From Paludibacteraceae bacterium (lineage in GTDB: Bacteria; Bacteroidota; Bacteroidia; Bacteroidales; Paludibacteraceae), in assembly GCA_905234835.1 (NCBI GenBank), contig CAJOIZ010000004.1, positions 56,468 through 120,467 of the forward strand: DNA of 64,000 nucleotides. Direction: 5' to 3'. The translations under genes were made by a program, and so were the position numbers. Below are positions 8,969 through 20,900 of this stretch, in pieces; within the stretch, counting starts at the first letter, position 1; every line of letters starts with the position of its first letter. The notes beneath the pieces were generated by a model that saw only the letters and a program-made list of their open reading frames with translations, had not been told where the DNA came from and searched no databases.

Positions 8969-11900
8969 TCAATTGACTCTTCGTCCGGTAGCGTCGTAGA
9001 GAACGCCGTCGTGTTCGATGTAGAGGATACCGTCTTGAACGAACTTGCGGGTTTCGCCGGCTTGCTGCAGCTCGCCGTTGACTACTTCAAGTTCGGTAAC
9101 GGTCTCACCCTCTTCGCCTTCGACCACGATACGGATGCGCTGTGCGCCCAGCGGAGTTGTGCTGCGGAACACACCGCGATAAGCCCACACCGTGCTGCCA
9201 GACTCAATGTTCGGATAGTAGATCTTGTTCTCTTTCAGACCCATATACGTATTGCCCGATTCAGTGCCCTTCAGCGTACCGAGACGCAGCGTGCCTACCA
9301 GTTGGATTGTTCCCTCGCCGTCGCTGTAACCCGACAGTTGGTTGTACTGTCCTACCGAGTTCAATGGAGCCACCTTGTCTGAGTCGGTGTTGATGGTCAC
9401 ATTCGGGAAGACGAACTCTGTCCTTCCCGCCAGTTTGGCGTTCGCGTTCACGATGTAGCACTTGCCCGCCGTCAGCGATGCCGCTTGCGCGAAGTACAGC
9501 GTCACCTTGTCACCTTCGGTGGCAGTACCGGTAGCATGCTTGAACTCATACACGCGTCCTTTCATATTCAAATTAGTCATCAGACCGGAGCTAACTTCAA
9601 ACGGCAGACACAATGTTGCCCAGCGGCTTTGCGTGAACTGGCGGTTGAGCGTCACTGTTTTGGCAGTCTCGCCGTTGTACCGTGCGGCAAAGTCATCATA
9701 GAACTCATCGCCGTCCTCCGCATGCTCATCCAGCACGAGATTCAGTTCGCGTGTGAAGTTGGCGCGGACGGTCAGATCCTCCGTCACTGTTTCCGGCAGG
9801 GCGTTGCCTTCACCGTCGGTCCAGCTACTGAAAGCGTAGCTGTAACCATAGGACCCCGCAGTAGCGGTGGCGGTAACGGTCGTTTCGCCGACAGTAAGCG
9901 TGTTGCCCGATACGGTAATAGCTGTACCTTCCTCCACATCATTGATGGCTGCCACACTGACCGTGCCGTAACCTGCGTTGCCGCTCTCGATGGTGACATC
10001 ATAGGTTGTTTCCGACAGAGTCCATTGAGCCGTGTAGGCTGTGTTGGCGGCAGGCATGGTCTCTGCCACGTCGGGAGTCCAGCCGTTGAAGGTATAACCC
10101 GTCTTGGTCGGGTCAGCGGGTGCGGTGATGGTTGTGCCATATTCCACTGTACCGTGTGTGTAATCCTCCTCTGCTGTAGCCGTTGCACCACCGGCAAAGT
10201 CCCATGTCAGCGTGTAAGAGCGCGGTGTGGACGAGAATGTGGCAGTATAGTCCTGTGCGCCTGTCACCGTTGTTATGGCAGGATCCCAACCCGAGAACGC
10301 ATAGGTGTATTCGTCTGTTTGCGCCTTAACGGGTTGCTCGCCTGTGTAAGCGGGTGTCTGACCGTACTCCACATTGGTGTTTTGCAGTACCTCTTCACCG
10401 TTCAGGAAACGGACAGCGTAACTGTTGGTCGTGCGGGTGAAGTTGGCGCGGATGTTGAGGTCGCCTGTCACGGTGGCGGGAAGGGCGTTGCCCTCGGTGT
10501 CCGTCCAGCCGCTGAAGGTGTAGGTGTACTGCGCGTCGTCCGTCGTCTTGGTGGCGGTGACGGTCGTGCTGCCGATGGTCAGCGTGCTGCCCGATACGGT
10601 GATGCCCGTGCCGGACTCCACATCGTTGATAGCGGTCACATCCACCGTACCGTAGTCCGTGTTGCTGCTGGCGACGGTCACATCGTAGTACTGCGTTCCG
10701 AGAACGAAGGTGGCGGTGGTGGTGATGTTACCAGTCATCGTGAACGTGCGGACAGCGGTGGTGTTATGGTTATCCGTCCATTCGCTGAACGCATAGCCCT
10801 CGTCCGGCACAGCCGTCACGGTGATGTTCTGACCTGACTGGCAGATGTACTGATAAGCCTTGTCGCCCACGTTGATGGTCAGCGTGTAAGTCGGGTACGC
10901 AGGCTCATAGATGGCGCGGACTGGCATACCGAGATAGTACTCATTGCCGTAATAGTCATCCTTGTCATAGTTGCTCGCATAATACACATTGTCCGTACAT
11001 CTTACGAATGCGAAACAGGTTCTTTCGTTGGATTTGGACTTGCTGTTGTAACCATACATCGCATATTCCCTTGACCAGTAGTACTGGTAATCCGGGTCAT
11101 AATGACTTTGTGCCTTGTAACCACCTGCAAGGAATACGATGGACTTGGTGTTATCCGTCTTGTTGGTGAAGGTGTTGTTGTTCGACAAGTCGGTATTACC
11201 CTTCAATGCCAGCAGTTCATTCTTGTCAGGCATGTGCCAGCATGTTCCCATATTGACGTATGCGGCATCCTGCTCGTTGGAGAGTTTGTCACCGGTGGAG
11301 AATCCGCTTGCATCAATATGAATAGACGAATTAAACGTATTGCTTGCAACCGGGTCGCCCCAGCGGAAGTAACTGCCGATTACGTTGGTGCCTGTCGCGC
11401 CGACGTTGCGGTCAGCCCAAGCCACGCCGTAACCCATATCCACGGGGATGTAGGTCAGTCCGTCGTCGCCGGTGCGCGGGTCAAGGTTGTAGAGAATCTT
11501 CGTGCTGCTTGCCGCAACATTCTGATAGACGCTAACAGCCGCATCCGCCGACTCAAGCGAGAACTCTGCCGTGTAGGTGATATCCCCTGTCACGGTGACG
11601 GTGCGCGGGTTCTGTGTGTTGCCGTCGCTCCAGCGCAGGAACGCGCTTCCCGTATTGGCTGCAACGCTCATCGTAACGGACGTGTTCTCCGCATAGTAGC
11701 CGCTGCCGGTCTGTGCCAGGTAGCCTGCTGCTGTCAGCGTAACCGTACCGCGTCCGCCAGTCTCGGTGGTGAGGGTGTAATGCGGACGGGTATCCACCGC
11801 GAACACAGCTACGATATTCGCTTCGGAAGCACCAACCGTGTAACTGTAGGTGAAGTCCTCACCTGCAACAGGTGAGCCGTTCACCTCCCAGTGGTCGAAC

Positions 11901-14900
11901 ATATAGCCGGGCTTCATTGCCGTCAGATCTAATGTGTTGCCGCTGAAGAACGTATGGCTGCCTTGCCCTATCGCCACATCCGTCCAGTTGCTTGCGCCTG
12001 ACAGAGTTGCCGTCACAGCATCCGTCAGCGCCTCGCCGCCTGTGGTACGTGCGTCGATGGTGATGCCGACAGGAGTCAGCGAAGAAGCCGTCGCACCGCC
12101 CGCTGTGAAGTCAATCACTGTATTCGGCTGCTCGCCCAATGTCTTGTAGCCGTCCGTGTAGGCGTGTACGTGGACATAATAGGTCTCATCCACGTTCACC
12201 ACTTCCACATATCCGCCGCGCAGCGTCCAGTTGTCAGTATAGCGGATTTCATACTGTCCCGACGTGAAATCATGGTAAATCCACGAACCTGTGTTGGTGT
12301 AATATGCAGGCGTACTGGTCTGGCGCGCCGTCTGGTACTGGTAGTTCTGCGGGATACTACCTACATAGACTGTTCCTGGTGCGCCTGTACTGTTGATAGG
12401 ATAGACACCTGTCGGGATTTTTCCTTCGCCGGTGGTCAGCGGGTTGAACTGCAACCAGATATGGCAGTAGTCATACGGACTGCTCGTTCCGGTGAAGAAC
12501 CGCAATACATTGGTATGTACGAGACTCGGTATTCCGATATAATTGATATGATTATTATCTCCGTACTCAAACGAGCGACCACTCATCCAACTCGATTCTG
12601 TATAACCCGCATTATAGTTGGAGTTATATCGGTAATCCTCTTGGAACGTCGCGTAGTTGATACAGTAGTTGGTGTAGATGTCGATATTGTACTTCCGTCC
12701 GTCGGTGTCGGTCACTTTCGCCACGAGGCGAGCGGCGCGGAACAACTCGCCCGCGTAGGTTACGGTCGCCACAGTCGCCGAGGCAATCTGCCGCTTGCTT
12801 TCTCCCACAGGCTGTATGTAGCTGTTCGCAAGGTCGGTGGAAAGGTTGGCAAGGTGGTTGCCTGTGGAGATTGCCGCGCCGAAGTGGAGCCTTACCTCCA
12901 CTTGCTCGTTCTCGCCGATGATGGCAAACGAGTTCTTCGCGTAGGTCGGGAAGTCAAGCGTGCCCTCGGTCATGGTGATGTCTATCTCGTCCATCGCATC
13001 GAACTGCGCGGTGTAGGTCGCCGCCGTGCTGCCGACGGTTATGGTGCGCGGGTTCTGCGTGTTGCTGTCGCTCCAGCCGGTGAACGTATAACCGAAGTAC
13101 GGAGTCACGCTGATGGTCACCTGCGTACCTTCGATGTAGCTTCCGCTGCCTTCGGCATCATCGTAATGGTCCGCCGTCAGAGTTGCCGTACCCATAATGC
13201 CGGTGTTGGCAGTAATGAGGTAGGTGGGCAATACCTGCCAGATGGCGGTGTAGATGAGGTCGGTGGCAGGCATCACGGTAGCCACGGTGACGGGTGTGTT
13301 GTCCGCAGGCTGGGCCGATGACCAGCCCATGAACGTATAGCCGAAGCGTGTCGGGTCGGCGGGAGCGGTGATCGGGTCGCCCGCTTCCATCACGCCGAAG
13401 GTGTATTCAGCCTCCGTGGAGGTGGTTTCGCCGCCGTTGAAATCCCAGAGCAGCGTCGGGTTCGTGCCGCTCAAGCGGACATAGATGCGCTTGGTCTCGG
13501 CGGTCTGCTGTACGCTGAGGTCGGCTTTCACGGCTTCCTCCGTGGTCGCTTCCGTGCAGGCGGCGTTCAGATACCAACCCTGTATCAGGCTGTTGTCTTC
13601 CCCGTCCACCTGCGCGGCGATGAAGTCGTCAATGTCGCTCTTGTCGGTGCGCCATGTGAACTGCTTTTCCGTACTGGTATTGTCCGCCCACTTGCCGCCT
13701 ACAGGAATGAGGGTGATGTCGTAAGAATAGACGGTCCAGTTGGTGGGGATGAACGACGGCGTGCTTTCGCTGCCGTTGTAGCGGCGTTCCAGTTCAGGCG
13801 GGCAGTAGAACGAACCCGTTGTGTTGATGCTTCCTGTCCAGTTCGAGCAGAACGACATCGCCCCCCAAGCAGTGAAATAGGCGCGTATCTTCGTCAGAGC
13901 CGTAGCACTGGAGAACATATACTGCATCTTGGTGTTGGAGGACGCGCCGTTGATGTTCGTCACGAAGATGTCCGGTCCTTCGGTCAGCGAAGTGCAGTTG
14001 TAGAACATGTGACCGTAGGTCAGGTTGTTGGTGACGGTGGTCGGCAGCAACCGTGACGGAGCCTTAGTCAGGCTGGTGCAGCTTGCGAACATATTGTCGC
14101 ACGCCCCCATTCCGGGTACGGCATCGGCTGCAGCCATAATCTCCGGCGCGGTGGTCAGAGCCGAGCAGCCGCTGAACATGTATGCATAGCAGTTCGCGGG
14201 CAGGTTGGTGCCGGGCAATGCCTCGGGCACACCGGTCAGCATGGTGCAACCTTGGAACATATACTGGTAGCAGCCTTCCGTCAGCGTGGTGGCGGGCAGT
14301 TGCGGCGCGGCCGTCAGGTGCGTGCAGCCGCTGAACATATATTGATAGCAGTTGTTCGCTAATGTCATCGCAGGCAGTGCCGGACCAGCGGTCAGCGAAG
14401 TGCAGCCGTTGAACATGCTTGCATAGCAGTATTGCGCCAATGTAGTGGCGGGAAGAACCGGCGTGGCAGTCAGATTAGTACAGTTGATGAACATATTCTG
14501 ATAGCAGTACGCACCCAAAGTAGTGGCAGGCAGCTTAAGTCCGGATGCATCACGCATAGAGGTGAAAGCGGTGTACGAACCCGAGCGGAACAGACTATAG
14601 AAGCAATAGTCAGACAGCGGGTATTCGCTGTGTATGCGGTTGTTCTCTTCGTCATACGCGGCAAGCGACATCACATTACCGGAAACCGTGAAACTGCCGT
14701 TAGTGGATGTTATATTCCAATAGATGCTGCTGCTCGGACTGAACTTACATTTCGTAACTCCGCCTTCAATCACGGTGTTGTTGCCACGGAAGCGGACATT
14801 CTGACCGGCAGGAACGGAGATAGCAGCATAATTATCATACTTGTATGTACGCGGGTCAGACCATGCGCCGCCGTTGATACTCCACTCGATGTTAATCGTG

Positions 14901-17900
14901 TTGGAGTTGTTGCCGCTTTGTCTGCGGAAATAAACGGTGGCATTGCTGGCAGATGTGTTTGTCAGCGTCAGGTAGTCGGCATCATACACATACGTTGCCG
15001 TATAGACCGTTGTGCCGCCGACAGCAGGCAGAGCCGCATCTTTGGAGACGAAGTTGTCCGCGCCGTCGGTCCAGCCGGTGAAGTTCCATACATAGTCGGG
15101 GTCGGCAGACTCTTTCACAGGAATGTCGCCCGTGAACGTCGGTACCACGCCATAGTTCAGCGTACCGCTCTGAACAGTGTTGCCCGCCGCATCCTTGAAG
15201 GTGACGGTGTAACTGTTCAGCGTGTTGCTGTAGGTGGCGGTGTAGGTGGCGATGCCGGTCACGGCAACCACCTCGTTGTCCCAGCCGTTGAAGGTGTAGG
15301 TGTACTGCGCGTCCGCCGGACGGGTCGGTGTGCCGGAGTAGGACGGGGTCTGACCGTATTCCACATCAGTTGCCTGCAGGGTCGAGCCGTCCCAGTTGAG
15401 GAAGGTGACGGTGTAGCTGCGGCGCACGGGCGTGAAGGTGGCGAAGTAGTCCATATCCTCCGTGGCGGCGGGCAGAGACGTGTTCTTGGCGTAGAAATTG
15501 TCGTTCGCGTCAGTCCAGCCTGCAAACGGATAGTCAAACTCGGCGGTGGAGGCTTTCGTCGGCTCCTCGCCGTCATAGACGGGTACTTCGTTCTTCTCCA
15601 CTTCCATCCAAGTTATCTTCGTCAGTCCGTCCTCGCTCATGAAGTTGATGATGGGATTCTCCGATTTCTTGGCGAACTCGGCGGTGAGGGTCACGTTGCC
15701 GGTAACGAAGAACGAACGGGTGGCATCCACATTGTCGTCACTCCACTTCGAGAATATATATCCGTCATCGGGGATGGCTGTCACTTTCACGGGCTGTCCG
15801 CGCTGCACGAGATAGGTGTTCGTGCGCGTCACAGACTCGCCGTTGGTATAGCGGACACGCACGGTGTCGGGCGTGAACGAAGGCACATACACGGCGCGCA
15901 CCGGCATACCGTAGTTGCAATAACCGTTGGCCGGCACATTCGTTCCGTATTTGACTTCACCATCGTAGAAGCAGTACGGCAGACTCTGCCAAAGTGTGCC
16001 TGCTTTCGATTGCAGCGTGCTGCTCCAATAGTAACGGTGAGTGGTATTGGAAGCAGAAGGATTTCCGCCGCTACTGTTCGTGGCTGTCGGTATCTTTACA
16101 CCTGCGGCGGGCAAAGTGATTTGTTTGGTTGCATCCGTTTTACTGGTAAAGGTGCCGTCGGAATAATCGGCGTTGTCAATCAGGTCTTGCCATTGCTGCT
16201 TGGAAGGCACGCGCCAGTTCGTACCCAACTGGTTCATCGCTATATCGTATGTCGTATTGGCGGGCAAATCATCTTCCGCCGACATACTGCTTAAATTGGC
16301 ACAATAGAACGTTGTTGAATTATAGTTGCTGTATTTGGTTATCGATCCGTTCTTGCCCCAAATGGTATAGTAGCCTGTCAATGTACTGGGAGCGGTAACA
16401 CCTACGTTATAGTCGCACCACGCCGTACCTGTACCCATATCCACAGGTGTATAGAACATGCTGTTCTTGTAGAGGACGGGCAGCGGATAGAGAATCTTCG
16501 TGGTGTCGGCGGTGGCCGCCTGCGCGATAGTGGCTTCCGCAGCCTGTGACAGATCCTGCTCGAAGACGGCAGTGTAGGTGGCGTTGGCCGAGGCCGTGAA
16601 GATACGGTCGGGGTCGGTGTTACTGTGGTCATCGTCCCAGTAAGCAAAGCGGTAGTTCTCCGCCGCCTTGACAGGAATACGCACCTTCGCACCATCATTG
16701 TACTGACCCACAAACGATGCAAGGTTGTTCACAGTACCCGATGAAGCGGGCGACACATTGAAGGTCAGCGTCCGCTTGGTGGTATAGGAACTTGTGTATG
16801 TTACCGTCAGCGTCACATCCGACAAGGCGATGAACGAATAGGTCTGGTCGGTGCAGACGGTCACATTGTTCTGGTCCACCCACTTGTCCACACGGTAACT
16901 CTGATTGGTAGCCGTGGCAGCACCGTAGAAAGCGGTGATGGTGATGCGCTGACCCACCTCACACATATAGATATAGGTCTTGCTGTTGGTCACCACCTTC
17001 ACGGAGCAGGTCTCGAACGGCGGCACATAGACGGCGCGGACGGGTAGTGCATGCCATGCGTAGTATGATGTGGAACCGGCTGAATAACTTCCGTCTTTGT
17101 AATAAGACGGGCGCGAGGATTGACTGCTGATTGTACCCACAGTACTGCCCCAGAACATCGTTACATTGGGCGTAACATTACTTGACCCGGAAGTGCTCTT
17201 ACTTCCTGCGGCAGGTATATAGATATGTTGTGTCGTGTTTTCCACATTGGTATATCGGTATCCTGCGGAAGCCTGTCCTTCCTCGGTGGAACCGCTGCCG
17301 ATAACGCCCTGCAGGTTGTATATCTCCGTGCAGTTCGGAATACGCCACCGCTCGCCCATAATCTGTGTGGCGGCATCCGCCTCGGCAGGCAGGGTGTTCT
17401 GCGGAACGGCATTATACGCCGAAGTGATCATGGATGTAACTCCCGCATAATAGGTTCCGGCACTTCCGTTGCTGTTCACCGTGGTGGCGGGAGAGGTCAG
17501 ACCCCATACGAAGTAGTCGCCCGCCTTGGTGGAGTCAGCGGCGCCGATGTTCTTGTTCGCCCATGCGACTCCGACCCCCACATCCACAGGACGGTAGCCA
17601 TTGGCGTCATAGCCCGGCAAATCATAGCGCAGGTACGTCCCCTGATACGTTCCTCCATAATATACTTGCGCGAAAGCGTCTGCCGAGGTGACAGAAGCGA
17701 GGTCGTAGTCAATCTCCAGTACCGCCGTATAGGTGCGGTCAGCTGTCACGGTGACGATACGTTCGGGGTTTTTATTATTTTCGTCGTCCTCCCAATGCAA
17801 GAAGCGGTAGTGCGGGTTGGGATGGCAGATGAGTTTTGTCACCTGTCCGTCCTCATATACGCCGATATGATTAGTTGAGTTTTTCAGTGCGCCATCGAAG

Positions 17901-20900
17901 GTGGCTCCCTCAAGCGGTGTACAGCCGAGAGTGAGCGTGCGGGTCGTGACACGAGTGGTATAGAACGTGGCATACAAGGTCATGTCTCGGTTTACCTCCA
18001 GTTCGACCGTCGGGTCGTAACTCATGATGTCGTAATTGGCGTTCGTCCAGTGCAGCAGCGAATAGTTGGCGGTGTTGGTGAACGCGCTCACCGTTACCGT
18101 CTGCCCTTTCTCACAGACGTAGTTGTAAGTGGCTTTGGCGGTGTTCGACTGGTAGGTCTTGACCGTGAGCGTGCAGGTCTCAAGCGGCGAGCCGTCGTAG
18201 AGCGTCTCGGTGGTGGTAGTGGTAGCCTCGTGCCATACATTCACATACTTGTGCGCCGAAGCCGCCGCCTCGCCTGCGCGGGTGAAGACGGCGTTGTAGG
18301 TGGCGTGTCCGTTCACGGTTATCTCGCGGTAGGGGTCAGTGGAATTGTTGTCCTCCCAGCGGACGAAAGTCCATCCCTCTTCCGGCACGGCATGCAACTT
18401 CGTTGTTACACCGTTCTTGTAGCGGCCTGTTCCGTACACATAGCCTGCCGAGCGGGGTTGTGGCAAAGCGTGAATGGTGGAGAAGTTGGAGGTCGTAGAG
18501 GCAAACGTAGCGGTGTAGTTGGTATTACCCGCGATGACGAAGTCGATAGTCGGGTCCGTCCCCACCACGGCACTGCTATTGTCATCGTCGGTCCACTGCG
18601 TGAAGGCGTAGGTAAAGCCCGTAGAACCCACGGAGTGCGGTTGCGCGGTGATACGCACGCGCTGTCCCACTTCACAGATATAATAATAGTAATGGGTGCT
18701 CGTGCCGCTACCATCTACTTTTAATCCAGTCACCGTCACTTTCAATGTGCAGGTCTCAAACGGCGGCACATAAACGGCACGGACAGGAAGTGCGTAATAC
18801 ACATAGGAGTTGGGGTACGAAGTGGTATAGTAGTAGTTGGCACCTCCGTTGTAGTAGTGAGAAGCACTGCAGTTACATCCGTTTGCATTGAACGAACCGA
18901 CCGTACTGCCCCAGAAGATGGTACAAGCTGTTTTCGATGTACCACTCTTGTAGCATCCCGCAGCAGGTATGAACAGTTGTTCGCCGCTTAGTTTATTGGT
19001 ATAGGTGAAGCCTGTGGAGGCAGCACCTGCTTCCGTGGCTCCGTTAGGATTGGCGAGGTAATAGATTTCCGCATAATTCGGCATACGCCACCGCTCACCC
19101 ATATTCACCGTGGCGGCATCCGAATCGGCAGGCAAAGCATATTGCGCACTGAGAGTCGTTGAGGTGGTCAGCGGTATATCCATTGCGCCTGCATAATAAG
19201 TGCCTGTGGCCACCGATGTGAACGGAGAGGTCGTGCCCCAGACGTAGTAGTTACCCGAAGCGGTTGAGTCGGCAGCACCGAGGTTCTTGTTAGCCCAAGC
19301 CACGCCATTACCCATATCCACAGGACGGTAGCCGTTCACCTCTGATGGCAGGTCGTAGAGAATCTTGTAGCAGTTGGTGTTGGCGGTGTAGGCGAACACC
19401 TCCTCGTTGGCAGTTGGGGACGTAACGCCCGTAACATAACCTTCAAACTCCGCCGTAAGCGTGACAGCCGCATTTGTGGTAGTGTAAGTACGCGGATTGT
19501 CGGTATTGCCGTCCGACCAGCGCACAAAGCGGTAGTTGGCATTAGGCGCAGCGGTAAGCGTAACGCTTGTACCGGTTGGGTAATAACCACCGCCATCCAC
19601 CGTTCCGCCCTTGAGCGGAGAGGCTTTGGTGGTCAGCAGATAGGTGGTGGCGGAGATGTAATGCGCCGCTATCGTCTGGTTCCCTGTAAGCGTCACAGTA
19701 TAACTATTGTCCGTGGAGAGTTCGGTACCCGAGTAAGTGTTCTCCCTCCAAGCCGACAATTTGTATCCGTTTGCGGCAGGATGCTGACGGATGGTGACGG
19801 TCTGACCGACCTCACAGATGTAGTTGTAAGTCCATTTCAGCGTTGATGCCCAATAGACAAGCACTTTCAGCGTGCAAGTTTCGAATGACGGAACATAAAC
19901 GGCACGGACAGGCATAGCATAGTAGGCAAGTGCATAGCCGGTAGATGTGGTATTACCTCTTATTGCATGATTATAATATACATAGGGTTTGCTGCTTGCT
20001 CCGTTTTTAGCGGCTACAGTACTTGTCCAAAGGTATGCAGCACCTTTGGACAAAGAGGTTGCATATCGTCCTCCGGCAGGAATAAAAATCTTATCGTCTG
20101 TGTAGTACTTGTTGGTAACTGTATAGTTATAATTAACCTGCGCGTTGGTTGTGTAAGTGGAAGAAATGAGGTTATTCATTTCATAGTAAGTAGGCATACG
20201 CCATTGCCCGCCAATCTTTTGCGTTGCGGCATCGGCTTCAGCGGGCAAGGGATACTGCGAGGCGACAGCAGTTGATGTGGTTGCCGTCATATCTGCCACC
20301 CCTTTATAGTAGTTTGCGGTTGATACCGTTGTGTAACCGTCTTCGCCGTAGGCCTTTGTTCCTCCCCAATAGAAATAGGAACCGGACTTTGTCGGGTCAG
20401 CAGCACCGACATTCTTGTCCGCCCATGCGACACCCGCACCCATATCCACGGGGGTGTAGGTGATGCCGTCGTCTCCCACTACGGGATCCAGATTGTACAG
20501 GATGCGGTAGTTGCTGGTGGTGATTGTGCTGGCGCAGGTCCGTGTCACACCCGATGCATACACATCCACGGTGGCGGGAGCGGACCAGAGGTCGCCGTCC
20601 AAGTCGAACTCCGCCTCAAACGTGGCATCGCCCAATACGGTGTAGGTGCGGACGGGGTTGTCGCTGTCGTTGTCAGTCCATTTGACGAACTTGAACATCG
20701 CGTTGGCAGGTGTGGCGGTCAGCGTCACCACCGCGTCGATGTCATACGTGCCGCTGCCGGTCTGCTCAGGGTAGCCGTCCGCTGTCAAAACAACCGAACC
20801 GTTACCTCTTCCGGTCTTTGTACCGGTGACGGTGTACTGCGGCTTGACGAAGGTCGCGCCCACGGTCACTTCGTCCGGGGTCAGGGCGGTGATGGTGTAG

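Noticed and set aside
9485..16294. Long plus-strand frames of up to 620 codons opposite the 4590-aa gene
   Set aside because: They lie antisense to a repeat-rich gene in one phase, have no family motifs or signal peptides and are Arg/Gly/Val-rich, as shadow frames are.
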